In this document: piece by piece, positions 25,501 through 38,000 of the stretch
Numbering within the stretch: the stretch's first letter is position 1
Layout: the number at the start of each line of letters is the position of its first letter
DNA from: Progne subis subis
Lineage: Eukaryota; Chordata; Aves; Passeriformes; Hirundinidae
Length of the DNA stretch: 64,000 nucleotides
Direction of reading: 5' to 3'
Assembly (NCBI GenBank): GCA_022316685.1
Contig: JAKJHU010000036.1
Coordinates: forward strand, 4,723,036 to 4,787,035
Program-made: the position numbers and the translations under genes
Notes under the pieces: generated by a model
Told to the model about the DNA's origin: nothing
What the model saw: the letters and a program-made list of their open reading frames with translations, nothing else
Database searches by the model: none

Positions 25501-27556
25501 GGTTTTCAAATAACTCATCCTCATTTAACAGTGATGTATGTGAACTTCTGCTTCACGAAGGACAAATCCAGCACTACCTGCATGATGTTAATATAAGTTT
25601 TGCTCAAGCCTGTAATAAATGTAGTGTATATGAAAGGTTATGGTGAAAGTGAGGAATAGGATAAAAATATGAGAGAAAATGGTCTTGAATATGAGGAATA
25701 AATATTAAGAGTTTTTGACAAATGAATAAGTATTAAATTATTGGTTAATACAAATTTATGCTTGTAATAGCATTAGAAGTTAATTAGAAAAATAGCAAAA
25801 TTACGTGAAAAGGATTTTCTCGCAAATCATGGAAAACAGGTGTGTTTGTAAGTACAATATTTTCCGGGAAACACTAAATTTCTGATTTAAAAGTCAAATT
25901 TTCAACTTTTAATCAACAAAAGGTAAAAATTACCTTTTAGAGATAAATGTAAATACTAAAAAACCAGCTGCAACATTAGACTTCATGAATGCTTCAAAAA
26001 TAGTCTGCCATTAAATCTTGTTTTTCTCTTGAAATTTAATTGTTTACATAGTACTTTTGTTCCTTTGAACTGAGAAGGGAAACCTTGATATACAGGACAC
26101 ATCAACATTCATATAACTGAGAATCTGAGCACTCACACAGTTGTCAATGCAATGTTATACATGTAGATAGTCCCCTCTTTACATATTTAAGTCCATGAAG
26201 AATCTGATTCTGTTACCATGCATACAATGGAACGGTATTTTTGAATGACAGCAGCAACCTGATTGTTTGTTAATTTTGTGGATTGCTTCACGGAATTTAT
26301 ATAAGAATTTATCTGAGTATATTCTAGCGTAGTCAGCACACAATCTGTTCCTCTTATCTGTACTCAGGTTTAATTTTCTGTGAAATTGCTGCCAGAACCT
26401 GAAAAGGTCACCCTAAGGTTCTGTGAATGTTTTTCTGGGTATGCTGCTTTTGTGTCCGTGAGGCAACATATCAAACATAGCCATAAATGCACTGTAGTGT
26501 AAACACTGCTTTCTGTGACACAAGTCACCATATTAATGAAGGGAAGAGGCCTCCAGCTATTGTATGACTCCTACATTTTTCATTTTACCAGCTTTGGGTC
26601 CTTTCACAAATGTACACCGTGTATTATACACAGAGAACTAGAATAATAATTTTAACTGTTCATTTTTTTTTTTTTTTTCTTTTGGGTAAATGAAAGGACG
26701 TTGCTTCATAAAAGAAAAGACAGTATATAAAAATAAAGCTTTATTTTGGAAAAGCAAATTCTTCACTAACTCCCAAGGGAATTGTGTGGAAAGCTCATGC
26801 ACACACAAATAGACTGTGTATATATTTATGACTCCAGCTATGAAGTTACAGCAACATACAGTATTTCATTTTGTATTCGTTATCAACTACAATTGCTTCC
26901 CTTTCCAGCTAATCTTTCATCTCCACAGTTCCTCTTTGGAATCTCATTAGATTAATAGGTCACTAAAACATTGTTTGATCATATTTCTCAACCGGTTTTG
27001 AGCTTATGAGTCAACTACTGCAACATATGAAAGCCACATAATTTTTGCACTCATTTCCTCTAACAGTATTTTAAAAATTAGAGCTAAGAAAAGATCTATT
27101 TCTTCCCACCTTCTCTTCCGTGTCACAAGGTAGTAGGTATTTTGATTCAAGACTAACATGAAAAATAGCACAAACTGCACAGCTTTCAAACTCATCTGAC
27201 TGAAAGATGTGCAAAATCCAACATCCAACAGATAGGATTGTTGGAGGATATGCAGAAAAAATTAACTCTTGAAAGACAAGCAACAGCAGCATGAACTGAA
27301 TTACTGGAATCTTATGATGCCTAGGTAGACCTAGGTCAATACCTGGGATTTGGTTATATATTGTTGACAAACTCTGTGATCTGATGTTTGGACTTACTAT
27401 CTTTGGCTTAGTGTCCCAAGAAATATGAGACATTAAATATTCCTCTTCCTTTGCAAGTCCAATGAAAATAGAAATATATATTTGTCTAGAGAATTTTTTG
27501 ATCATTTAATCCTCTACTGAAACCAAGCATCAGGGCAATGTCCAATTTAACACACA
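22511..27556. other. Intronic sequence, nothing recognised
   Basis: Five kilobases of AT-rich sequence. Small items are a T run near 26665-26678 and a short duplication of GAAGGCAATACAAC near 25229-25260. No exon or transposon family was recognised. Confidence 0.6.
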
Positions 27557-27960
27557 ATGCTTGATGAAATGGCAAAACAACTGGAGAGAGCACAGAAGAG
27601 AGCAACAAATAAAATAAAAGATTCAGAAAACATGACCGATGACAAAAACTGTAACAACTGGCATATTCAATTAAGAAAAAAGGAAAGCCTGAGAAGAAAT
27701 ATGACAACAGTTTTCTCATGTATAAGAGGTTGCCAAGAAGAGAAAATATTGACCTGCTCTTTTCTGCCAGAGACTTGAAAAAAGTGCTTAGGCTGAAGTA
27801 GGAGTTCCTGAGGAAAACTTCCCAGCTGTAGACACAATGAAGTCTTGATCATACTGCCTTGGGGAGCTGTGGAATTGCCATCATCTCAAGTTTTTAAGCT
27901 TATGAAACAGTTCACTGGGAATGGGTCAGAGGCAAAGGTAAGTAATTTCTTGAGTAACCT
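27557..27960 (+). mobile_element. Ancient CR1/L3-like LINE 3' fragment
   Basis: The order of motifs follows the 3' region of old amniote CR1: GAGAGCACAGAAGAGAGCAA, then TTCAGAAAACATGACC, then GAAAGCCTGAGAAGAAATATG with ACAACAGTTTTC, then GAGGAAAACTTCCCAGCTGT. It closes with GGGGAGCTGTGGAATTGCCATC and a TTTTTAAG block. Divergence is much higher than in the other CR1 copies here and no coding frame survives. Boundaries are approximate. Confidence 0.75.
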
Positions 27961-29215
27961 CCTTCAATATGTGCTATGAGCTAGTGATTTCTTCTAAAGG
28001 GAGCTGCACTCCTGAAAGTGCTGAAGTATTTTCTGCTACCAACGGGACTGTGCTGTAGCTGGTACATTTGAGCACAAACTTGGGAACTGGACAAACCTCA
28101 TGGTTTAGAAAGCGGCATGACTTTTTTTTTTTTTTTTAATTGTTGTATGCTTGTCTCAGGATTTACACAGATGTGACCTATTAGATTTCAGAACTGAGCA
28201 GAGCTGTTTTACAAATGCAAATGTAAGATCCAAAACCAGCTGAAGTAAACAGAAGAGTTTCAGCTGGCTTTGATAGCTTTGGAGCAGATCCACAGTGTGT
28301 GTGTGTTCAAGTCGTATATGGGCTTCTGTGTGTGCTGGGTAGAAGAGCAAGGAAACATTTGTACAGCCACTTACCCTGACTTTGAAGTGTTGTCTTTGTG
28401 TAATTGACTCAGGGGTGTATTTAAACTGCCTAATTTAGGAACTGAAATTACTGTGGCATTCTGGCTGAGAATAAAAAACCGAAACAGCCTAATCTCTGGG
28501 GTGGACAGGCTCCCCATTTGCCAGTTAAGAGACTTAATCTCTGTGCTTATATGAAACACTTATTATAATCTGAATACATACTTTACAATCAAACTGAACA
28601 TGTTTTTAAGCATTGGGCTTATCTTAAGTGTCTGAACAGTGGTTCAAAAGGAATACAATATGGAACAGAGTGTCATGACTCACAAAAAAAGTGAAGCAAA
28701 GAATAAACATTTAAAAGGTCATATTTCATTTTTAGATGATGCAAAAACTATTTTACAAGTTCATAATCAATTGGAAACAGTTGAATTTTCTTAGTAATTT
28801 GTGAAGCTAATTAGTTGACACACTAAGAAATCCAAGCTATAAAGCATACCATAGTCAAATCAATGATAATAAGAAATATTTTTTCCCATGTTTTATTGTT
28901 CTATACAGGAACACTAAAATATTGCAGAAAATTGATTTTCTGTGGAAAAGTTCCCTTGTTAGGCATTGTATTCATCATATTGAAAAACAGTGAGGTTTGT
29001 AAAAGGGACTAATATCAAATAATATTAGCAAAGTCCTTTCCATCAGAGAGTTAAACTCAGTCTCTGAAACTGAATCATGATCAAATTCCTAATTTTCTTA
29101 CACAATGACCTCCTGTGAGGTACAATTCTCTCTATGAATTTATTTAGAGTTGACAAGCCATATCACCTCCAGGAAGATACTTAAGGCTCTATATGGCACA
29201 TTTTACAATTCTGAA
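27961..29215. other. Intronic sequence, nothing recognised
   Basis: AT-rich sequence with a T run near 28123-28137. A good donor-like site (CAAAG|gtaagt) on the plus strand lies just before this stretch at about 27936, with no clear matching acceptor. Confidence 0.6.
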
Positions 29216-29356
29216 AAAAAGTTGTTGGTTTGTTGTTGTTCTGGTTTTGGTTTGTTTTTTTTTTTTGGTGGTGTTTTTTTTTTTTTTTTGGTGTTTTTTT
29301 GTTTGTTTGTTTGTTTGTTTTGTTTTGTTTTTTGTTTTTGTTTTTTGTTTTTAAAC
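29216..29356. repeat. G/T-rich low-complexity tract
   Basis: About 140 bp are almost entirely T and G on the plus strand, with GTTT repeats around 29299-29320. Its composition is the complement of the A/C-rich tract at 12.4 kb, so the two lie in opposite orientation. Confidence 0.92.
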
Positions 29357-29873
29357 ACTGACCCCTGCAAGTAACTCCTGTTGAGTTAAAGAGAAACTTT
29401 CTGGACCAAAAAAGACATATGCAAATACTGTAGTATATTATATATAATATTATATATAAACAATTAAAAAAACAAAGCTAAAGTGACTGGCAATTAGAAG
29501 GGACACTGTTGCTGTGTGTTATTTGGTTTCATATTGTATTTCATTTTTATACTGGGTTTTTATAATGGTCTGTTCTGTACTCCCTTGCTCTCCTGGAAAA
29601 TGTTATATCTCAAGATTTGTCCCTGCCCTTTTCCCTGCCCATCCCCCCACATTTCTCCCAGTCCCCTTCTGCAGGCCTTGTCTGTCATTTGGCTGTCCCA
29701 TCCATGTTCTGGAGTGTTCGGGTAAAAGACATCAAATGACAGGGCAAGAGCCGAGAAGATCCCTCCCTTTATGTTCCCCATTGGTTTCTTTGAATGTCCC
29801 TCCAGCCCTGTTCCACTCCCACCTTATCTCGCACTGGGTATTGGCTTGTCCCCTCCTTTAGCCCCTTCCCTGG

Positions 29874-29880
29874 ATATAAG
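29874..29880 (+). promoter_or_regulatory. TATA-like box of the LTR
   Basis: ATATAAG lies about 100 bp upstream of the LTR poly(A) signal. This is the usual U3-promoter position, and transcription would start near 29905. Confidence 0.55.
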
Positions 29881-29978
29881 CTGAAGCAACACGAGGTCAG
29901 CTCTGTTGATTCGGGGCTCTTGATCCGGGGCTATTGATCCGGCCTGGGCTCTGGGGCGAGACGACAGAAGAAAGTCTG

Positions 29979-29984
29979 AATAAA
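29979..29984 (+). terminator. LTR polyadenylation signal AATAAA
   Basis: A canonical AATAAA lies inside the LTR, downstream of the TATA-like box and upstream of a CpG-containing U5-like region. It would act only on plus-strand transcripts, so it should not truncate ADGRB3 pre-mRNA. Confidence 0.6.
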
Positions 29985-30189
29985 GCCCTGGTTTCACCTC
30001 TGGATCAAGCGCAGGACCTCTTCCTTTGCCCCCGATGGGATCTCGCTTACTCGTGCTAAGAGAAAGGTTCTTGGCCGCCTCCCGGATTTTTAGGACGCTG
30101 AGAAAACTCCTTCTGTCTGCCGCTTGTCTCAGGCAAGCCGGAGCGAAAACGGAGCCGTAGCTCCATGGGAGAGACAAGCCACAGGACAC

Positions 30190-32595
30190 TCTTATAAAGT
30201 AGTATTTTCTTAACAAGTGTCAGAGCCCTAATTTCACCAACAGGCTTTGATTATTCTGATGAATTTATAATTGTCTTTTTCTACAAACCTCCTCTGTGAC
30301 CTTTTTCCTCCCACCACAAGGTCCTGACCTTGACTTCCCAGCTTGATCTCAGACCTGTCACATCACTGCAAGCTGTCTGGTGATCAGTGGGCTATGGCTG
30401 AACCTACAGCTTTCATCAGCAGTTTTGCTGTCAGCCCCACCTTCCCTTGTGGACCTACCCACTCCTGATGCTCTCTGAGATCAGGGTGCTGTACCGTAAT
30501 CCAAGTACATGTATACAAGGGACATGTATAATAAGAATAAGATTTTTTTCTAATTTTTTGTCTTAATCCATTGAGGACAATAAAAAAGTTTCAGCACCTT
30601 TCTGAAGAGGCTGGGATCCTTATTAACCAGCTTTAGGAAAAACTGTATTATCTGGTACAATGAGCAAATATTATGCAAATTAATACAATACATGGAACAG
30701 GGAAGGATCTTGAGATGTCTTTTCCTATGGTATTGCAAGAATGGAGTACAGCTTTTTTTTTTTTTTTTTTTCTCTCCCCTATATCACAGGAAACATTTAA
30801 GTTCTCTTTGATTCCTTCATATTTTCTTTGAAATCTCGGCCAGGTAGCAGGACAAGGTGCTGTCACTCAAGGCTGATCAAACATCCTCACAGATTTACAT
30901 ACTAACAGCACAATGATCATTTCCCAATGCATCCTATTCTGCAAGCTGACCCTGGTGTAATTGAAAATGTTTCATTTGTACTAGTAAAATTTATTTTTCT
31001 TCATTTAAGAATAATTTTCTCTATCAGTCATATTTTACACATCTATCCTGTACTCTGGTTTAAGGCAGGCCCATAAACACAGGGCTCCATCATGATCCTG
31101 TATACAATGATTCCCACAGATAGCTTCAGCATTAATAGAACAGAACTACTTTCTTAACGGAGGTGAGAAAAGCATTAGGAAATTCTCTTTTCTCCCTTCT
31201 AAAACATGATGGGATGCAGTGTAGACCCTAGGCATCTCTGCCTTAGCCTATTGAGAATGATTGGAAAATGCTTAGCACCCTCAGTTTGCTGAGGCAGATC
31301 TAAAGCTTTTTGGTTGGGATGGGCCCTCTATGATTCAGGACTACTGGGTAGGCGCTGTGTATTTATGTTGTGCTGATCTCCTTAGCACAGGAGGAAAATC
31401 AGGCACAGAAAGTCATAGTTTTGGTGTGTGTCAGGAAAGTGCCCCTTAATATTTGCACTAGCATATGCACAAGGGAAAAAAAAAAAAGAAAAGTTTTAAA
31501 ACATCTATGTCTACTATGAAGGGAGAGAAATTTTCAGATTTTTGCTCTGCAAGGGGACTGAGTTACCAGTATCTCAATCTCCAGGATGGTGAGCCTTGTA
31601 GCACCAGGCTGCAAGTACAGCCCCAGGCACATTTCAGGCTGAAATGAACCACAGACAGAACACAAGAATGATGGAACCAATAAGTAAAGCAGATTATGAC
31701 TGCCTGTAGAAATGCAGGTAAGCCCCATTCTTGCATTGTCAAGCAGTCTTGGACTGTGGCCTTCTTTCAGGGCTATGTCAGAATTGCTGATGCAGAAGAT
31801 ACCCAGAATGCAAATATGACGCAAACGTGCCCAGAATCCAGAATTTTCCCCTCATTTTGTTTTATTGGAAATTAAATTAGCTACAGAAACAGAATTTATG
31901 TAATTTGATCCCTCTACCCTTACAAAAGCTATTTTTTTTTTCAGAATGGTCCAACTTCAACAACAGTAAAAGTGGTTGTGGTTGAAACTCTTCTATGAGA
32001 AGGAAGCTCCAAGCATTCAGAAGACAAATGAGGATAGAATTATAGCTTCAAAGGAAAATACTCTTGAAGACCATCACAGAGTTCATCATAAAAAAGGCCA
32101 TCATAAAAATCCATAATATAATCGACATATACCTCATTGATCCTCCTAAATGAAAGCAACTAGACAATAGTCATAAACATGTAATGTCATCTACAACTGT
32201 AAAGTATTGAATTAAACTTCATTGAGATGTCTGATTCTTCATGTCTATTTCTACTCATGTACCCAACATTGAAATGAAAAATATTCCAGGTACCCTTCTT
32301 CAGTATTTCATACTGTCTGATGTAGTCATCTCTCAGTCCACTACATTTCCTATTATGAATCACATTATGAGACAATAGTTTCCCCCTTCTCGGTTGATTT
32401 GGGTGGGTTTGTTTGTTTGTTTGTTTTTTGTTTTTGTTTTTTTTTTACAAATTAATTTCAATTTCTCTAACTCATTTGGATTTTGCTCAGTTGGGACAAA
32501 GCTGGTGAAGAGTATTTCAAATCTGCACTGAAGTTCCTCCCAGCAGATAAAGAATGAAAAATGGTCTGCTGACAAACTGTGGCAAGCATTACCTT
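30190..32595. other. Intronic sequence, nothing recognised
   Basis: AT-rich sequence with a T run near 30751-30770, an A run near 31477-31487 and a GTTT repeat at about 32408-32430. No gene was recognised. Confidence 0.6.
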
Positions 32596-32825
32596 TTTCC
32601 TTTCCTTTCCTTTCCTTTCCTTTCCTTTCCTTTCCTTTCCTTTCCTTTCCTTTCCTTTCCTTTCCTTTCCTTTCCTTTCCTTTCCTTTCCTTTCCTTTCC
32701 TTTCCTTTCCTTTCCTTTCCTTTCCTTTCCTTTCCTTTCCTTTCCTTTCCTTTCCTTTCCTTTCCTTTCCTTTCCTTTCCTTTCCTTTCCTTTCCTTTCC
32801 TTTCCTTTCCTTTCCTTTCCTTTCC
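32596..32825 (+). repeat. (TTTCC)46 pentanucleotide array
   Basis: Forty-six uninterrupted copies of TTTCC (230 bp) make a pure polypyrimidine tract on the plus strand. ADGRB3 is transcribed from the minus strand, so its pre-mRNA would carry the purine repeat GGAAA. Long ORFs here exist on both strands only because the unit contains no stop codon in any frame. Confidence 0.99.
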
Positions 32826-33185
32826 TCTCCTCTCCTCTCCTCTCCTCTCCTCTCCTCTCCTCTCCTCTCCTCTCCTCTCCTCTCCTCTCCTCTCCTCTCC
32901 TCTCCTCTCCTCTCCTCTCCTCTCCTCTCCTCTCCTCTCCTCTCCTCTCCTCTCCTCTCCTCTCCTCTCCTCTCCTCTCCTCTCCTCTCCTCTCCTCTCC
33001 TCTCCTCTCCTCTCCTCTCCTCTCCTCTCCTCTCCTCTCCTCTCCTCTCCTCTCCTCTCCTCTCCTCTCCTCTCCTCTCCTCTCCTCTCCTCTCCTCTCC
33101 TCTCCTCTCCTCTCCTCTCCTCTCCTCTCCTCTCCTCTCCTCTCCTCTCCTCTCCTCTCCTCTCCTCTCCTCTCCTCTCCTCTCC
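32826..33185 (+). repeat. (TCTCC)72 pentanucleotide array
   Basis: Seventy-two uninterrupted copies of TCTCC (360 bp) follow the TTTCC block directly and in the same phase. The two units differ by one T-to-C change at the second position, and the switch is abrupt. The pre-mRNA would read GGAGA repeated. The exact copy number may vary between individuals or assemblies. Confidence 0.99.
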
Positions 33186-33239
33186 TTTCTCCTCTTTCCT
33201 CTTTCCTTTCCTTTTTCCTTTCCTTTCCTTTCCTTCCTT
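33186..33239 (+). repeat. Degenerate tail of the pentanucleotide array
   Basis: Irregular mixtures of TTTCC, CTCTTTCC and TTTTTCC units close the array before unique sequence resumes. Impurity is found only at this right edge. Confidence 0.95.
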
Positions 33240-33824
33240 GTAAATTTACTGCAACGTTTGATATTACAAGCCATGAAATTTTGTCTTCTACTCCTGAAAC
33301 ATGTCTGGGAATTATTTGTATTACACTTGAATGCTTCTAATAGATTTAACATCCTACAGACAACTTTTAATCATCCATGTGGAGTCAGACTTGAGGCATC
33401 CCCAGGGTTCAATAATCAGCCCTTTGTTATCTATAATCAATGTGTAACCACTGGATATTTATCAGTCATTATAGTAATTACAGCATGGGAAAATGCTTTC
33501 ACTCTTGGGCATACGCTTACATGGATTGATTGATTCCTCTGCTACTGTTGACGGTAACCTGGGAGTGCTTTCTACCGCCTGTGACAAATTGCTTTGATTT
33601 TCTTAGTAACAAAGTAACACACTCTCAGATGTTCCTATTTTTTTGGCTAGGATTTGGTACTTTTTCTCTTCAAAATAGCAGGTGATCATGTCCCCATTAC
33701 TCCTCATATTTTTCCTATATCTTGTACTCAAGCTGATGGCTAAACAGTGTTTCAAACCCAAGGAAATATTCACTGTCAGGTCTTCTCAGAGAAACTGTTA
33801 TCAATTTGATAGATCAGAAATCAT
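33240..33824. other. Intronic sequence, nothing recognised
   Basis: Unique-looking AT-rich sequence. A short stretch near 33380-33430 faintly resembles a LINE reverse-transcriptase region, but too weakly to call. Confidence 0.5.
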
Positions 33825-34380
33825 GAGGCCAGCAGGGCTAGCGACTAATAGTTGCCCGGTACTCAGCACCGGTGAGGTCAAACCTCGAGTCCTGTGTCCA
33901 GTTCTGGGCCCCTCACTGCAAGGACATTCCGGTGTTGGAGCGGGTCCAGAGAAGAGCAACAGAGCTGGTGAAGGGGCTGGAGCACAAGTCCAGTCTGGAT
34001 TGACTGAGAGAGCTGCGGGTGTTCTGCTTGGAGGAAAGGAGGCTTAGCAGGCGGTCCTTATTGTCCTCTACAACTGCCTGAAAGGAGGGCGTGTTGTGGT
34101 GGGAATCTGTCTCTTTCCCCAAGTAACAAGAGGAAATGGGCTCAAATTGCATAGGAGAAGTTTAGATTGGATACAAGGAAACCTTTCTTCACAGAAAGAA
34201 TTGCAAGGCATTGGCATGGGCTGCCAAGGGAAGCGGTTAAGTCAACATCCCTGAGGTATTTAAAAAATGTGTAGGTGTGGCACTTAGGGACATGGTTCAG
34301 TGTTGGACCTGCCACTGTTACATTAATGATTGAACCCAATCATCTTAGCAGTCTTTTGCAACTTTAATGATTGTATGTGA
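33825..34380 (+). mobile_element. CR1 LINE 3' fragment
   Basis: The copy begins in the C-terminal coding end (GTACTCAGCACCGGTGAGGT, GTCCAGTTCTGGGCCCCTCA) and runs through AGAGAAGAGCAACAGAGCTG and GGAGAAGTTTAGATTGGATA. It ends in the 3' UTR with GCACTTAGGGACATGGTTCA and a decayed terminus near 34380. It is 5'-truncated, in plus orientation and non-coding. It resembles the 3' part of the long copy at 20.7-22.5 kb. Confidence 0.93.
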
Positions 34381-34731
34381 TCTGTTAATATCCTAACTTT
34401 GCTTCAGGGAAACTTGTTCACACTCATGTATAGGATCCTGAAATTAATTTTAACTTTTATTTATGTTATAATTAGATTATTTATTTGAGAATCTCAGTTT
34501 TTTTCTACTAATGCTCTTGAACTGATAGTTGTTCTGTTTGCCTTCTGATAGGCACTTGCTGTTTTGGGATTAGTTTGGTTTCAGATCACAATACATTACA
34601 AAGCTTTCATCATTACAGTCACCAGCAGTTCCTTGAGAATCTAAGCAAAATTTTTACTAGTTAGCCTCCAATCTGTAATAGCTGTCTTTGACATAAGTAG
34701 ATATCCAGTTCTTTGTAAGAGGGGCTTTGAA
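34381..34731. other. Intronic sequence between two LINE copies
   Basis: AT-rich sequence with no recognisable content. Confidence 0.5.
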
Positions 34732-35061
34732 GTGTTATTTATTGGTTCTTCTATACAAATGAGATTGTCTTACCTCCTGTGGCTTGATCAGTTCCACAAA
34801 AATTTTTCTGCAGGTGTCACACAGATTTCTCTTCTCAAGGCCTTGATTTTTAATCTGTACCTGGTACTCTTTATTAGTCTGACCTGTCAATGTGGGCCTA
34901 AATTTCATTTGTATGCTGTTGACAGACAGATTAATGTTATAAAATTAGCTCTTAATATTCCTTCTTTCACATCTGTGTTGCCCATATGCCAAGCTGATGG
35001 TAAGGTTTGGACATTTAGAAATTTTGTACAATTTAATGCCTCAGAAATATCTGATGCCTAG
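34732..35061 (+). mobile_element. L2-like LINE reverse-transcriptase fossil
   Basis: An open stretch of 109 codons carries a recognisable L2-type reverse-transcriptase core. GVTQISLLKALIFNLYL corresponds to the family's GVPQGS-LGPLLFNLYL region, and KFHLYAVDRQINV corresponds to KFH-YADDTQIYV. The catalytic YADD reads YAVD, so it is inactive. The spacing between the two motifs is about as expected. Birds retain few, old L2 remnants, which fits the divergence. Beyond the core I cannot define the ends. Confidence 0.72.
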
Positions 35062-38000
35062 GGGTAATACATACCATTTTAAATCCTCATTCTTTTCTAA
35101 AGCTGTCATTTTTGGCTCAGTATAAAGAATTCTGCAACAGTGAGGACCAAGAATCCAGATCTCATAGCACTAAAATCATATGTGTCTTTTTATACATCAC
35201 AAAGTGGTGGCAAGTGTGTAGCACTAGAGTTCCAAAACAATATGGTACACATCCAATAGCAATAGTCAGAATAGCCACTGGCAATTTTGAACTGAAGAAA
35301 CTGAAATTGAATTCAAGAATTATTTTGGCACAATTTTGAGAGTATCTTTTAATGTTATGTAATTATAGATAGGGACTTTTGTAGCATGTGTTTTAAAATT
35401 TATTTGGAGAGTTTCAGTGTTCTTGAAATTATTTTTACACAACTGTTAGATTAATATTAGTAGGTGGCTTCAAAATCAGATGCAATTCCAGTGGACATAT
35501 AACGAAGAGTGTCTCTGAAAGACAGTTTATGGTAGAGCTCTTTGAAGAGGTTGCAGTAAAATCCAAAGCCAGTTTTCTGATTTTGTGTTTTATCTGAATT
35601 CGAAACACAAGGCAGAACGGTTGAATTTGGCTTCCTCAACAGTCTTAGTTTTAAAAACAAACCTAGTTTTTAAAAAAAAGCAGTGCCTACTTTTTCAATT
35701 AATTCATAGTTAAAAGTATCAAACCAGCCAAAATCTGAGGAATTTTAGTCTAAAATTTGAAAATCAATGTTTCTGTTAATAGGGTCTGAAATTCAATGCA
35801 GACGGAATGTTTGCATAAAATTTCACAGTCTTCATTTCCAGCTTTCTATTTCTTTACACATGAAATGAATTTCTAAAAAGCCCCCAAACAAGCCTATAAA
35901 AGTAATCTCTTATCTCTAGATGAAAGGAGGTCAGCTGATTATAGGTTCTCATCTCACACATCAGAATAAGAAGAGTATGTTCCTATGGTCTGTTACGAAT
36001 AAATGCAACATGTTATTTTTCATGTAACAAGTTTTTTGTCATTCTCACATAAGGTGTACTGAATATGTAAGGTTCCCACTACGAATTTCTAGACAAGAAA
36101 TTTTTAGGTATATTAAGCGATTTCCACTTCATAGCATGGCAGAGGAATTATTTTCCTTTTTCTGAAGTATTGTATTTAAGACTTAAAGTTCCTGAAAATT
36201 AACCAAAATTGGCCCCAAATTCCCTAGTTATGATGTTATTGGTTTCCCTTAAAGTCTATAAATTTGTATAGAAAAAATTATTTAACCAATATTCCAAAAG
36301 GAAAACTTCTATCAGCATGTCTTAGGAGCAAATATTTTTTATTATAACTAGTTGTTTCTCCTGCTGCTCAGGTGATTAATTTTGTTCCTTTTCTTAGTGC
36401 TTCTCTTTGTAACTGGGAATAGGGAAAAATGGCTGGAAAACATAGGGAAAACCAAATCCTAAAATAACTATGCTGCTTGCATGTAATTTCTCACATCTCA
36501 TTACCTGCTGCACTGATCTCTGTTTGGAACGCAGGGTTTCCTGTTCAAACAGAGTTGATGGTGGCAGAGAACTTGCAGCTGGGCTGAGGACTCCCACTGG
36601 CAGGTCAGTGTAGTAGTAGAGTTTAAAACAATACATCAGTGAACTGCCCTTCTTTTCCTGGTGATAAGAATGGCAACGCTTCCGGATCTCATAAGGAAGA
36701 TTCTCTGGGTCAAATCCACAGCTATAATGTGATCCTTAACTGTAAGACTTTGGGCTAAAGCCAGCAGACAAAGTGAGTAATGTGGTTATTTACTGAAGCT
36801 GGACTCCCAGCTTTCTCTCCAGAAAAGAGAAGAGGAACTAAGAAAGTTTGGAACTAATTAATTTTATCTGCTTACAGATGTCATTCAAAAAGAGAGCCAT
36901 CCAGGATAAACTGTGAGCATTTTGGAGGTACCTTTGGTGTGAAGAAATGTCACTGGGTACATGCAAAAGTATTGATACTATCAGTCAACCAAGACCATAA
37001 ACTTTCCATGAAAACTGTACAAATATTCATATGCATGGATATACTCAGAATTTATTCATAACAGGATCCTGTACCATCTTTGGCACTGCAACAAATATTT
37101 TTACACCAATTTTTGTCATCCACAGTCTTAACCTCAGGAAGTTCAGAACTGCATGGAGTTTAGGCTTGAAAGGGAGGGCAGACAGCTGAGAAAGAGGCTT
37201 TACACCATTCTCCAAGACGAAAATATTTCATTACATTGGCATCACTTATTCAGATTAAAAGTCTGAACTTTCAGTGTTTAGGATAACATATTCTTTTAAA
37301 GGTAATGGAAAGTATATACAGATGTAAAGAAAGCTTTAACAGAAGAATGAAGAATCACTCTTCCAACTACTTCTGCTCAAGAGAAGACATAGAAATCCAT
37401 TTTTAGGCAGGGTCAAATAAAAATCAGTACCAGGATATCTGCATATCTCCTCAATTTCAATTCCAGTTGTTTAGCTGTTAAACCTAATGCCTTTTTAATG
37501 TTATTCGTAACATTTGAGCCAGTTTCATTGGTGTGCTTTGCTTTGCTTGTTTGTACCTCTTCAGTTTTGCACAGCAGGCATGAACCAAAGTTTATTCAGT
37601 TGATTAAGGTGATTGGCATCAGTGGAGCACTGTGAGGCACAATGTACCTGTAAGTGTGGCCCTTCTTTGAAAAAATCAATGTCAAGTATCAAGATCCCTT
37701 CTACCTCTTTAGCGGGCTATGGGAGAATACACTGTTCTTTATTTTAAATATATAGAAGGTCACATACTTGTTTACATTTTTATGTGACAAAGTAATATGC
37801 TTGTAGTTGAATGAAATTTTCGGCAATTTGACACATTTATGGGGAAAATCATGTTTGTATATGGCAAACTCAAATACCAACATATCAATTCAACAAAGTG
37901 TGCATTCAGATTTCACTCTTGTTCTCTCACATTTCTGAGCATTCAGATGGTTTTATATGGAATTATAGAAGTGCTATGCATAAATTTTTTTGCTTGCATG

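Larger units (their letters stand above)
29501..30189 (+). mobile_element. Solo LTR of an endogenous retrovirus, with 6-bp target duplication
   Basis: The LTR itself is 29507-30183 (677 bp). It starts TGTTGCTG and ends AAGCCACA, so the TG...CA ends are intact. It is flanked on both sides by the perfect duplication GGACAC (29501-29506 and 30184-30189). A 6-bp duplication is typical of class II (ERVK-like) elements; that assignment is inference. A TATA-like box and an AATAAA signal are in the expected order for plus orientation. No internal viral sequence or second LTR is present, so this is the product of recombination between two LTRs. It is antisense to ADGRB3. An ORF on the opposite strand is incidental. 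Confidence 0.88.

Noticed and set aside
29824..30216. 130-codon minus-strand ORF
   Set aside because: It lies antisense inside the LTR and runs past its end into the flank. There is no domain or start context.
32360..33352. Long ORFs of 229-330 codons on both strands
   Set aside because: They are produced entirely by the TTTCC/TCTCC array, whose unit has no stop codon in any frame. The peptides are pure repeats.
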